A stretch of DNA of 64,000 nt from Odiellus spinosus (taxonomy: Eukaryota; Arthropoda; Arachnida; Opiliones; Phalangiidae): contig OY987228.1 in assembly GCA_963920705.1 (NCBI GenBank), positions 16,934,565 through 16,998,564 on the forward strand, in the 5' to 3' direction. Shown one piece after another: positions 40,256 through 50,787 of the stretch. How positions within the stretch are numbered: position 1 is the first letter of the stretch; the number at the start of each line of letters is the position of its first letter. A model generated the notes under the pieces. It was not told where the DNA came from. It searched no databases and worked only from the letters and a program-made list of their open reading frames with translations. A program made the translations under genes and the position numbers.

Positions 40256-41728
40256 AAATTTTAAGTAAGGATTGGTTTAGAATATTTTGACTTCCATGTT
40301 CTTTGCTCGGTGAGTTCTTGAAGCAGTAGCAAATAACGTTGCGTATAATAAATCTTCCTCATGAAACTGGGTTTATTATAAGTTCACTCTCTCATTTCAA
40401 AGGTTGTGAACCACTTTAAGCACTAGCATTAGTAGAAATAGTTTTATCATGTGAAACAGTCTTGAGTGTGTGAGTGTGGTAGGCTATAAGAACAGGAGAC
40501 ACGGTTCAGAGCCTTTTCCAATTCCAGGCTTCGTGTGCTAGATTTTATTTTTTTTTATTTCTCTCTCTCTCTCTTTTTTTTTTTTCCTGCTCGACGGTCT
40601 GTTGAACGGCAGTGCTATATGCTGTAACGTTGTTTCCCTTCTTGATTGCAATATCTGTATGAAAGCTTCGCTCTTTTTTCTTCTATTTGTCAAAAATGTC
40701 TCATAATATATATAATATATATCAAAATCAATGATTTTGAGTTTTCATAAGGTAAAAATAGAGGTTACCGTTGTTCTCTGGGATATTCTATCTTATATAT
40801 AACAAGGGAGACTAGCTTTGTTCATCTTGAATTCTCAAAGTGATTTAGATTTAGGTTTTTTTTTCTTCTTCTATATTGCACTCCTCCTTGTCCCTTGGCG
40901 AAACTATATCCTAGGCAATTTTCTTTTCCGTTATTAAAAACACGCCCATGTGCTTTTGTACAATATATATAGCTCAATGTACTCTCAGAGTATGTTACTA
41001 GGTAATTAGAAAGTGTAAATTTCTTCAAAAACATTTTTTTTAAAGGAGTGATGACAAGTAATAACTTTTGTCGTCTTGAAAATGAGTTACCTAACCTAAG
41101 ATCTAATATTTCTTATCAATAATAGATTCTTTTAGCTGAGGTGGAAACGAATTTTATTTATCTAAAAGATTAATGAGTTGGGTCCTATACTATTTTGAAA
41201 AAACAGATTGCCAAAATTTTCAAATTAAATCATATATAGATACTGGTTTGCACGAAATCATTTTGCAAACCAAATTTACATACCTTTTTAAAATCCTTTT
41301 AAAAGTTGCGTAGCATTTAGGCAAATATAATTTGAAAGGGGAGGGGATTTGGAAACAAATCATGTTAATATGTTCAATAATGTAGTAGTGAAACTAATGG
41401 ATTTAGTTGTAAACTGAGCTATAAAGCCGGAAATTATTGATTTCCACGCGCAATACTCGTGCGCAAACCCATTGTTTCCTATATTATTGAATACTACTAA
41501 CTGAAAATGCATGATATACTTCAATAATAAAAAAAACATTAGAGTGATCTTCCTTCTCCGAATCTCAATTAAATTTTTACGCTACGTTAAACAGAACGTA
41601 ATTTAACTATACCAGAGCTATGATATTGCGTAATCGTAACACGCGATTATAAATATAATTGCGAAGTGCTTAAAAAACTGTACCATTAAATTAGATTGCC
41701 GACCGGCGTCGTAACGAAATATTTAATT
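40256..41728. other. Intronic stretch, no recognised gene
   Basis: AT-rich with CT and T runs near 40560-40590. Nothing recognised. Confidence 0.6.
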
Positions 41729-41782
41729 ACTAAAAGTTTTTTGAAAAACACTCGATGAAAAGTTATTACATACGGCTAATGA
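41729..41782 (+). repeat. Partial copy of the 42.5 kb foldback element
   Basis: TTTAATTACT..TTTTTTGAAAAACACTCGATGAAAAGTT matches the left arm at 42480 onward (TTAATTACT..TTTTGCGAAGACACCCGATAAAAGTT) in order. No right arm seen. Confidence 0.45.
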
Positions 41783-42007
41783 TCTAAACTTAATACACAT
41801 TTTTCCCATTTGATTTAATGAGTATATAGTCGAGGTTGAAGAGAAGAAAGATTAGGCTAAGTAGTAAAAAAAACTAATTCAAAAGTGTATTTTTTAATTA
41901 TTTCGTCCACCTTTTTGATTACGCCGTAAATGTTACTCTACGACGTTATCGTTTTCAAAAATGCATCCCACACTATATATACTTGAATAAGGGTTGCTTT
42001 TTCTGCA

Positions 42008-42105
42008 CAGTTGACAAAGCTAGGTCCCTTTCTATTTCATTATTTTGATTGCTTCGAAGTTACTGCCTAACCTATAGCTTTTTACTTGCTGTAAACTAAT
42101 TTAAA
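42008..42105 (+). repeat. Family A foldback element, degraded copy at 42.0 kb
   Basis: CAGTTGACAAAGCTAGG (antisense arm) is followed by a loop-like TTTTGATTGCTTCGA and then CCTAACCTATAG...CTTGCTGTAAACT (sense arm). The order and words follow the better copies, but the left arm is shortened. Confidence 0.45.
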
Positions 42106-42479
42106 TTTTATAATCCCGTTGTTTTTGAAGCGTTGAGTGGCGAGCCTTCTTTGGTTTCGCGTGGAGACCGGAGTTAGCCAACTATGTCGGCAGCACGCTT
42201 TTCTGTCATTCTTCCTACCTACCCCCTGAACTCTCTCTCTCTCGATCTCTCTGGTTAAAAACGATGCAAAATATAGTTTTCATTGTTTCTCTCTCCGTAA
42301 TAATATGGCTTTATCGTCTGCGGCATACACTCGCAGGTGGTGGTCCAGTCCTAGTCATAGCTAAGTTTTATTTAGCGTTTGTTGAAATTAGGCCTCGCCC
42401 AATCATATAGAACGTGGCTTCATCCTCTCGGTGGTTTTTCTAAAGGAGAGTTTTCATAACCGTTTAAATTTTCTAAACA

Positions 42480-42678
42480 GTTAATTACTTGTTTTGCGAA
42501 GACACCCGATAAAAGTTTTAAATAAAAACGGGTTTTATTTATGCAAAAGCCATCGAGAACACTGTTTCAAACCGTATTAGATCGTTATTCAATTCTCCTC
42601 CTTTTGCATAAATAAAACCAGTTTTTATTTTAAACTTCTAAATTTATGTATTTCTTCGCACTGAAACAAGTTAATTAC
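42480..42678. mobile_element. 199-bp foldback element
   Basis: The inner arms at 42520-42549 and 42601-42630 match at 29 of 30 positions in inverted orientation (AAATAAAAAC.GGTTTTATTT). Outer arms GTTAATTACTTGTTTTGCGAAG and its partner are more diverged. The loop is about 50 bases. No target duplication could be fixed because the ends are TTAATTA-rich. Confidence 0.75.
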
Positions 42679-44061
42679 TAAAATTACGAATCTGTATTAA
42701 ACTTATTATTCACCATAGCTAATATATAGAGAAAACGGCATTATTAATCACCCTAAATAAAATTATAGACTTCATCGTGATACTGAATTTCGAAAACTCT
42801 TGGAAATCTTTAATTATAAATGCCTCTTGCGCCTTTTTTCTTGATTAACACTTCTGTAAAGTGATTAACTTTTGGCAAAAGACAAGCTTAGCAGAGTGTC
42901 TCCTATTTCTGACAAAAATAAGTTCTGATATAAGAAGTAATTTAGATAATAGGTTCTAAAGTTATTTATATTACGCATGTCCTTGTGAATGTGTCGATAT
43001 TGATTTCAATATATTTAGATATTTTCGCAAAATATTAAATTTAATGTAAAACTTAACAGTAAGCTAATTCCTAGCTATCTTAAATTTACATTAAACGAAA
43101 AATGACAAAATTGTTATAAGAAGAATATATTCGAAGAAAATTTTGATGTAAAGTTTATGTAATTGCGTTTAAACTTTAGTGAAAACGTGCCTTTATAACT
43201 CCTTTTCTTTTCCCCTGCCAATTTTGTCGAAGCACGGTTATAGCACGCCTTTGGACTTTAGATCAGATTGGCGAGACTCTATAGCTAGGCTCTATACCCA
43301 CATTATTGTTTTTCATTTTTACTTTTTTCGCGTCCAGCATATATATAGTCGCTAAACTGAAATATATTAGGCGTTGTATTGGTCATTTTAAAGGTTATAC
43401 GAGGTATGCGAGTGTTAACTGTTCGGTTATAGCGAGGCGGGTAAAGCGCGGGTCTTGTGTTACGGATGTTCGGTCAAGTCGGCGATTTGCGTAGCGAACC
43501 TCGCCCTAATTAGGTGATGAAGATTATGACGCGTTTAGTTTTAGAGAATGATATTCGTATTCATTTTACTCTCGTACTCGGAGCGTGTTCGGTTTGAATT
43601 ATTTATCGAGTATATCTCTGAAACGACACGGTCAAGCTAAATATACACTTCGTTATTCGTACGTTAAGCCTTTGTGAGAGATAAAAGCGGTATAGGCGAA
43701 CATTTAGTTGTAAATGTCAAATGTCTCGAGTGGCGAACGCGTTGCGGGACTCGTTTATATTTTGCGAACCGTCGCTCTTTCATTTGCTTTTTAATGTTTA
43801 TTATCCGGTGCCAGATTTGGCGGGTTATCAAATATGATTAGGTTTAATGTTATTCTTCGAAATGAGAGCGGAAAATATAGATTTGTGACGCGCGTATGAA
43901 GTGAATGAGTGTTTTGACGCGTTCTGTTCTGTCGAGGGCCTTTGTTATAGAGACAATAACACGAAGGGTGTTCATACAATATTACTAAAAAATATTTTAT
44001 ATTTGGCGCACTTTATCGGTGTTTTTTAAATAGTCCCTGGTTTAAGTTCTCGTCAAGCTTA
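42679..44061. other. Intronic stretch, no recognised gene
   Basis: AT-rich until about 43200, then CpG-dense to 44 kb. A small inverted pair AATTTAATGTAAA/TTTACATTAAAC lies near 43037-43095. No coding match. Confidence 0.55.
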
Positions 44062-44069
44062 GTTACCAC
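44062..44069. repeat. Target-site duplication, left of the 281-bp MITE
   Basis: GTTACCAC here is repeated at 44351-44358 directly after the element. The last C overlaps the first base expected of the inverted repeat, so the duplication is 7 or 8 bp. Confidence 0.8.
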
Positions 44070-44350
44070 AAGGAGGATTAGACAAGGAGAAGAAATGTGG
44101 GGACGGCGCGGTTCCTACTGCGTCGGCCTAAACTCCCACTCTGGGAGAACGGGGGTAGAGACGTTTCGTGGTAAAATGTTGTCGCGTGGGTAAAACGAAT
44201 CCTTTATGAGACGCGCTAGCTAGCGACCACGTGACAACAGTTTACCTCGAGAATTTCCTATCCCCCCCTTTCCACCCGAGTGGGAGGTTGGCTCTTCTCT
44301 CTCTAACTCAACGCAGCCCCACATTTCCTCTCCTTGTCTAATCCTCCTTG
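44070..44350. mobile_element. 281-bp palindromic MITE with target duplication
   Basis: The ends read (C)AAGGAGGATTAGACAAGGAG and its reverse complement, and continue into GAAATGTGGGG with one mismatch. Further matching blocks (CTCCCACTC, GGTAAAATGTTGTC.CGTGG versus GGTAAACTGTTGTCACGTGG) occur in both halves. The centre is the perfect palindrome CGCTAGCTAGCG at 44214-44225, so the entire element can fold on itself. A GTTACCA(C) duplication flanks it. Ends and duplication fit hAT (YARNG, 8 bp) or P-type (CANRG, 7-8 bp) elements. No coding capacity. Confidence 0.88.
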
Positions 44351-44358
44351 GTTACCAC
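44351..44358. repeat. Target-site duplication, right of the 281-bp MITE
   Basis: GTTACCAC, identical to 44062-44069. Confidence 0.8.
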
Positions 44359-45559
44359 TAGCTCGCGAAATAGCGCCCTTTTCATTACGTGCCAAAATTG
44401 AATAAGCGCCCGCTATTGGCCGATGCGTACTTAATACGTCGCTCGGGAAATTGGGTACACACTTGAAATTGGCACGCGCACTGACAAACGTTTCGAATCG
44501 AAATCAATCCACCTAATATGAGAAATTGTTATGCCAACTCGATTTAGAATAGATTTCGGAGTAGTTTTTTAAGCCTTGGTAATATTACCTTCTCTTGTAC
44601 TAGATACGAGGTTTCAATACTATTTTCCTATCCTTACAATCACTTTACATATATTATAAAATCATGTATCTCTTAAAATAGTCAAAAATGATAAAATATA
44701 CAATATCCCAAACATCTTAGACATAAATTTTAAATGGAATTCAACTATTGGTTTTTCAAACTCTTCCATCATCCGTATCTTAACCGCAAAACCCGATGAG
44801 TTTCCCTTGTTTTCCCACAGTTAGCGGAAGAAATATTTCACAGAAGGTTCAGGAAGTAAAAGTATGATGATAGTGCGTGTTATCGAGCGACCTAGGAATT
44901 TGATTAATAATAATTCTCCTTGAGCCGTTAATTTTTAGTACCTAACCCCGCGCCCTTTCGTACTAAAATCACGGTTGCGGGAAAGATTCAGACATACTAT
45001 AGCAGCCTACAGGCGTAGACAAGGACGTATCCATGGTGCGCGGAAGGGTGTCTCTTATCTACTCCTGACAGTCGCCATTCCGGCTAGGCTTCTAGAATTA
45101 ACAACTTATTATAAACACTCGTGAAAGGAAGCTTTATAGGAGCGAGAAGTTGAGAAAACATCGCGCTATAGACCTTCTAGATACATATTCGCGACACTTA
45201 ATCGTCACGCGGCCCTATAGTATTTTTCGGATAAATTTATGGGATATGTCACTAGCTAGTTCCGCCAACCGCTTCCCGTTAGCTGAACCCATATCCGCGA
45301 TCCGAATTTTTTTTTACACCTCGTCACGGATGTACGCGATGTTTGGAGAAATGGCGGGGGAAGTGGGCATCGATGTAATTTGGGAGATTCCAGGCGCGTA
45401 TACCGTATTATGTACCATCCTCCACCAGAATTAACTAAGCCTAATAAGGCGATAACGTTTGTTGGCAATAAAGCGACTCGGTAACGTGGTATAGTTTAGT
45501 TAGTCCATCGAATTAAAGGCGGTGCGCTGCATGGTTAAAGTCAATTCGAATGAACCTAT
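44359..45559. other. Intronic stretch, no recognised gene
   Basis: Mixed AT- and CpG-rich DNA, short overlapping open frames at 45150-45468 without family resemblance. Confidence 0.55.
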
Positions 45560-46110
45560 TCTTCATACATATCCAACGAGGTTAAATCCGGTAAAATTTT
45601 AGAAGGGCTTAGTAGTATACGTAGTGAACACTCCAATTGATTAAAACTACGCTGTAGAGTTATTTGATCAGTTTAATGTTTCAACGCGTACAAACCTACG
45701 TTCAATTTCATTTCAGCGAGATTTCGCGTCCATAGGGTAAAGGGAAACCTAACTATGTACGTCCTGCAAACTCTAAATGATTAGAACTATAGTTAATTCC
45801 ACTTCAAGTTCGCGGGACGCGTTAAACTAGGCTTCAGTTATTTCGATGATTTTGTTGACTTAGAGATCAAGGAAGCCTATGCATTTCGCTTGCTGCAAAC
45901 TGCAGATATACGTGAAATAGACTGTATACCTAAGCCGTTAGGTCATAAACTGTCCGAGATCTCACAACGTCCCAAACTATAGCCTTCTGGCTTAATATCT
46001 CTGATTGGATTCTGTCACTCTTACGAGGTTGAGAGAGGTGATTATACGTGTAGGTTGCGCGTGCTGAAATCTTAGACTAATTTTAACTATAACTATATTC
46101 TCCGGCTTTA
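45560..46110 (+). repeat. Array of diverged family A foldback units
   Basis: Arm-like segments recur in order: 45600-45660 (GTAGTATACGTAGTG..ACTCCAATTGATTAAAACTA), 45755-45795 (CTGCAAACTCTAAATGATTAGAACTATAG), 45791-45840 inverted (TTAATTCCACTTCAAGTT..GACGCG..AAACTAGGCTTC), a loop with GATGATTTTGTTGACTTAGAG, 45884-45935 (AAGCCTATG..CTTGCTGCAAACT) and 46040-46095 (GATTATACGTGTAGGTTGCGCGTGCTG..AACTATA). The 45791-45935 unit is the clearest hairpin. Others are recognisable but weak, and boundaries are approximate. Confidence 0.55.
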
Positions 46111-48917
46111 ATCAGCGTACCGAACCTCTCGTATACGTCCTTCCCTGTATGTATATACCTTTCGATCTGGAGCGGGAATCCTATATATATATATATATAC
46201 CGATTTAACTCCCGGATATACGCGATCCCCCCCAACCCTCCCTCGTTTTGGCTTAATGATGTTACCGTAAATTGCTAGACTGCAGCTTAGCTTCGCGGCC
46301 ATAATACGCGTAAACCGATTCTACGAAACTCTCCGCTAACTAGTTAGACCTATATAACGATATAATAATATAATATAGTTATATAGTATACTGATAAATG
46401 ATGTGTATATATGCGTAAGTCATTCGAGAAAGTTTTTGGCCCGATTTAATCCCGATGTTAGGATCGAAGTTAACGTTAAAACATCGTCTTAATAGGTAAA
46501 TATATTAGAATTATATACAATCGTGCATTATCACGGACTTCCTATGGTATTATAGGTAAAGTATTATAGGTTTGTTTGCGGTAATTCTAAATATCAACTT
46601 GTTAAAAGGGAAATTTCACCGTCGACGCGCAGTTATTTATAATTAACTCGTAACTTCCTAAAACGAAGGATACTTATTCTATGATATATATATCCTCATT
46701 AATTGCCGGCCAATGAAATCGTATTACTAGAACTTAAAATCTAATCGAGTTACGAGTTATCTGTTTTCAAACTCTGGGGCGTTAATTTTTCATTCGCGCG
46801 GCCGCGGGGTTCGCCGGTTTCGAGAGAGAACAAAGGAGTTTTCCATCGGCGATAACGCTTATTAATTAACGTTTCTACGCTAATCTTTGTCCAGAACGTT
46901 ATAATAAGCTTCTAGTTTCCTCTCCCGGACCCCTCGTCGTCCTCCTTTTCCTTCCATTTGCCTCCCGCCGCGAACTTTGGTTAGTATATATCACGCCTTA
47001 TATATTCGTTTTAGTTTTGCCATTTTGCCGAAGATGTAATCCGATGAAAGGAGGGGGTAACCTCTGGTTATAGACGCGGGTCCTCGTTCCGAACTCTCTC
47101 GGAGCGTGAAGTCGCGCGGCGCCTACTTTCTCATTAATCTCGTCAAACATTTCGGGCTAATTAACAAAGCGTGAATGATCCGCCCGACGACGATCTATAC
47201 CTTATACGTGTTGGTGCTCGGTGTAGCGCGATTGTTGAGTTCAATCGGCACGCTATTGTTACCCGCTCGTCATCATTCGTCCCCCACTATTTACGGCTAT
47301 TGGTACTTGTACACGAAAACTTGATGAATAAATCGGTATCGGAGGCTGATATAATTAACGATTAATTGGTATAAATACACCTCCAAACATCATCGATCGT
47401 TTTATTGAGATATATTAAGTATATTTTATCCCATTATCGCTTAACGCGACCAAATACTTCTCTAAAGTAACTGAATATTTCTCTAAATATATTTTGCCCA
47501 CGCATCATCTCGCGTTTATACTGATATAAGTTCACTTTTGACCAAAACATTTTTATATCATTTGTGGTTCTCGCTTCTCTCCAACTCGTTCGAAACCTAA
47601 TTTTGAGATTCTCTCGAATTCGTGTATGCCTCATTCCGGACGTCTTCTTCGATTAGTCGGCTCTGGTAAACACGACCAACTTTATATTCGGTTATATTAT
47701 ATGAGGAAACTGAGCCGCGGAAACTGTACAAATCAGTGAAATTCGGCGGAAACCTAATTTAGGAAGAGCGCGGGGGTGGGAGAAGGAGACCAGAGTCATC
47801 GCACCATCTCGAAGTTCATATCGTATATATAGCTTATTTCCAGTTTTATATAATATAGTCTCGAAGAATAGGAATAACGCCATGGAACGTGGGTATATTT
47901 ATATATGGTTGAACGTTTCGTAATTTCCGTCTTCTTCGCGTCTTTCGAAGCATCTCGTCTCCGAAATTCCTTCTCGGGACGTAATTTGCGGACTAAAATG
48001 ATATAGGAGGTTTTCATTAATATAATTGGTTTACAACGTGGCGTTCGCCGTTTTCTCTCGATATATATATATATATATATAAATATATGGCACGGGTTCT
48101 CTGGACTCCTGACCGAATCTTCTAAGATCGCTCGAATGTCTACGCCCCAATTCTTGCCCCCTTCCCCGTCTTTTCTTAATTTAATTAGATGTTGAATTCT
48201 ATTATATCGGCTTACGCTCGCTTCGAAAATTACGGCGTTGGGAAAAGGGAACTCGCGGCTTTAGCGAAATGAAGGGATGAAGTTATCGCGTTAGGTCACT
48301 GGATCGGATATCCTGGTACAGCAAACTCTCGTAACTGGCTTCTTTCCACTCGTAAGCCACGTGATTCTTCGTCCGTATATCGCTTATTAAACTGACTACG
48401 TATCAGTTTCCGCCCTATAGTTCGCTGATAAATTTCTAATTTATTATAAACTAATTTGACACCTAAAGAGTTGCGTATATAACGTGATTTATAATCCAGA
48501 GTTTTGCAATATTAACATAATTATTTTCGTTGAAATTTGTAGAGACAACCAAGTAGAAGGGAGGAAATATACTCTGAGAATAATACCAGCTGATACGCCT
48601 GTTTGAAGTTTCTAACCTTATTTCCTTCTATTTAAATATTGAAAAGTCTGTTTTCTTTTAGAAATTTATGCCCCTATAATTAGAAGCTTGGAAACTATAC
48701 CATAGTATTTTGTTTTAATAATGCGATGTTCGATACAAACCAGAGAAGCTTGAAAGAGCAATAATGTGTGTCGATTAAAAATAGTTAGGCTTAGCGACGT
48801 CTTGTTCGCTTGTAGCCTTCCGTTGTAATAATTCCTTAGCCATGGATAAAATCAAAACCTCATCCCATCGCGTGTAGATTAAGACGCGAAACGTTCACAA
48901 ATATTTAAAATTGTTAC
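46111..48917. other. Intronic stretch, no recognised gene
   Basis: TA microsatellites at about 46181-46200 and 48059-48080. A CpG-dense patch lies at about 46790-47160. A short hairpin CTATATAAC/GTTATATAG sits near 46350. No coding or RNA gene recognised. Confidence 0.55.
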
Positions 48918-49295
48918 ATGGAGAATTCTTCCGAACAACAAATATTTTTTACTGATTCCATGTTGTATAAATAAGCCTAATCCACCAGTAAAAAAATTAA
49001 ACCAATATTAACTAGAAATCAATTTAAAACTTACCCGGAAAATAGGCTTAGCTGGATTCATGAAGATCCTGAATTTCTTCACATCGATGGGTCAGCGACT
49101 AATGAGAAAAGGCACGTCGTTAAGACCAGATCTCCAGGAGACTTATAATAACATTCGATTGGTCGCTGACCCATCAAGGCAAAGATATTCAGGATCTCCA
49201 TGAATCCAGCTAAGCCTATTTTCTGGTGGATAAGGTCTATTTAAGTGATAAGGAATCGATAATAAAATCAGTTGTTGTTCGGTTGCATTCTCCCT
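48918..49295 (+). mobile_element. TTAA-type foldback element, full copy (378 bp)
   Basis: Bounded by TTAC (degenerate) on the left and TTAA on the right. The right end in reverse complement reads AGGGAGAATGCAACCGAACA; the left reads ATGGAGAATTCTTCCGAACA. The central arms at 49037-49099 and 49162-49223 match closely in inverted orientation (AAATAGGCTTAGCTGGATTC, GGGTCAGCGAC), around a loop of about 60 bases. Same plan and length as 33397-33769. No open frame of its own. Confidence 0.85.
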
Positions 49296-50759
49296 TTAAG
49301 GAGACGAAACTTTAAATTAATATACTTTCGAAATAATTAACGAGGTGTGGAAGATATTTGGCATGTTAATAGAGTAAAAAAAAAACCTGCTTCTACTTGA
49401 AATGTTTTCACAAAAATAAATGGGACATCCGGGTAATCCGATTACGAATGAGTTTTATTTTTAGCAAAAGGCACCTGCATTTTTCCGCGTCAAAATATTT
49501 GCAACGCGAACATTAAGATTCCAAAAAACTAGGAGAAAAATCTTTATGATTAACGAAAGTTGGTTTAGGTATGACCTATATTTTTAGATTTCTGTAGAAG
49601 AGATTTTTTTTTATAACTTTTAATCTGCAGCCAGGACTTTCGTTATTGTTTGCAAAAATTTGCTCTGGAATTAACAAAGGATTGGATTTAGGCTTTATCG
49701 AGCATTAACATATACATTTCTCTAGAATGTTTAAGAAAGGTTTGTTTATACTCATAAATAAATTATCATCTCTTTCTTAGTATATGAAAAAAGGGTTAGA
49801 AAATTTCGTTCTTTGGATGAAAGTAATTTTATAATGCACTTAAAAGTATAATATTTAACTTAGACGCTGTTATCTTTTTATAGGCCCCTAATACCGAGTC
49901 TACAAAACACCTAAAAGATTCTTTTTTAAGGCTAAATTTTCGAAGAAGTATGAGTAAACATGGGGCGGAAATGAAAAACCAACACGACTGTATATTTTGA
50001 TTCGTGATTCCCCTCGGGTTAGTCAACAAAATTGGAAACAAAAATTTGTTTACATAAAATTTTCTTCCAAAACTCGTATTAATATTATAGGACTGTAGAG
50101 ATAAGCGAGTGATAGAGTATGATTATGGCGATGTGGCTATGAGTAACAAGATGGTCCTTGGGGTTATGCTAGTTTCTCGACTAATTTTCACTGCCAAAGT
50201 TTTGGGTTGAGAGTGTTTGAAAAACTTTCTTGCGCATAGAAGGGTCATTAGTAGAGGTCGGGATTAGGGCCAGATAATCCATATATATATATATTTGATT
50301 AATCAGTTAAATATTCGCGATTACATTGCATTTATCATAGACTTGGCGTGGATAATTTCAAAATTTTGAATAAATATAAATCAAACAGATATTATCTTGT
50401 CCAAACTAGCATTTTGTGTAATATATTATAAATGATATTTTTAACATATCAATACTTGCTTGTTGTGCTAAATAAATATCTATAATACTCGAATTCCTAA
50501 ACAATTTTAGACCAAAAGTAGTTTCTGGTATACCGTTTCTCTAAAAACCCTATTTCAATATTATATTGATATTCGGTATCGCATGAAAAAAAATATACAA
50601 ATATTTTAAACCTTTTTTATTTTCGTTTTGAATTTAAGTTGTGAATATCGAAAAAATGTATATTTGTTTTTTTTCTTGTATTTCATACCCGAAATAGAAG
50701 AGGACGGTCTTTCAAAAACCCATTTCTACTTGAATCCTCACACCCACCACAGATGAGTT

Positions 50760-50787
50760 AAAAAAAAAAAAAATTTTTTTTTTTTTT
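50760..50787. repeat. A14T14 snap-back block
   Basis: Fourteen A directly followed by fourteen T, with GAGT before and ACTC after, forming a near-perfect self-complementary tract. Confidence 0.85.

Noticed and set aside
39752-40264. 170-codon open frame on +
   Set aside because: Mostly a translation of the 20-bp AT minisatellite into Phe/Ile/Tyr/Leu.
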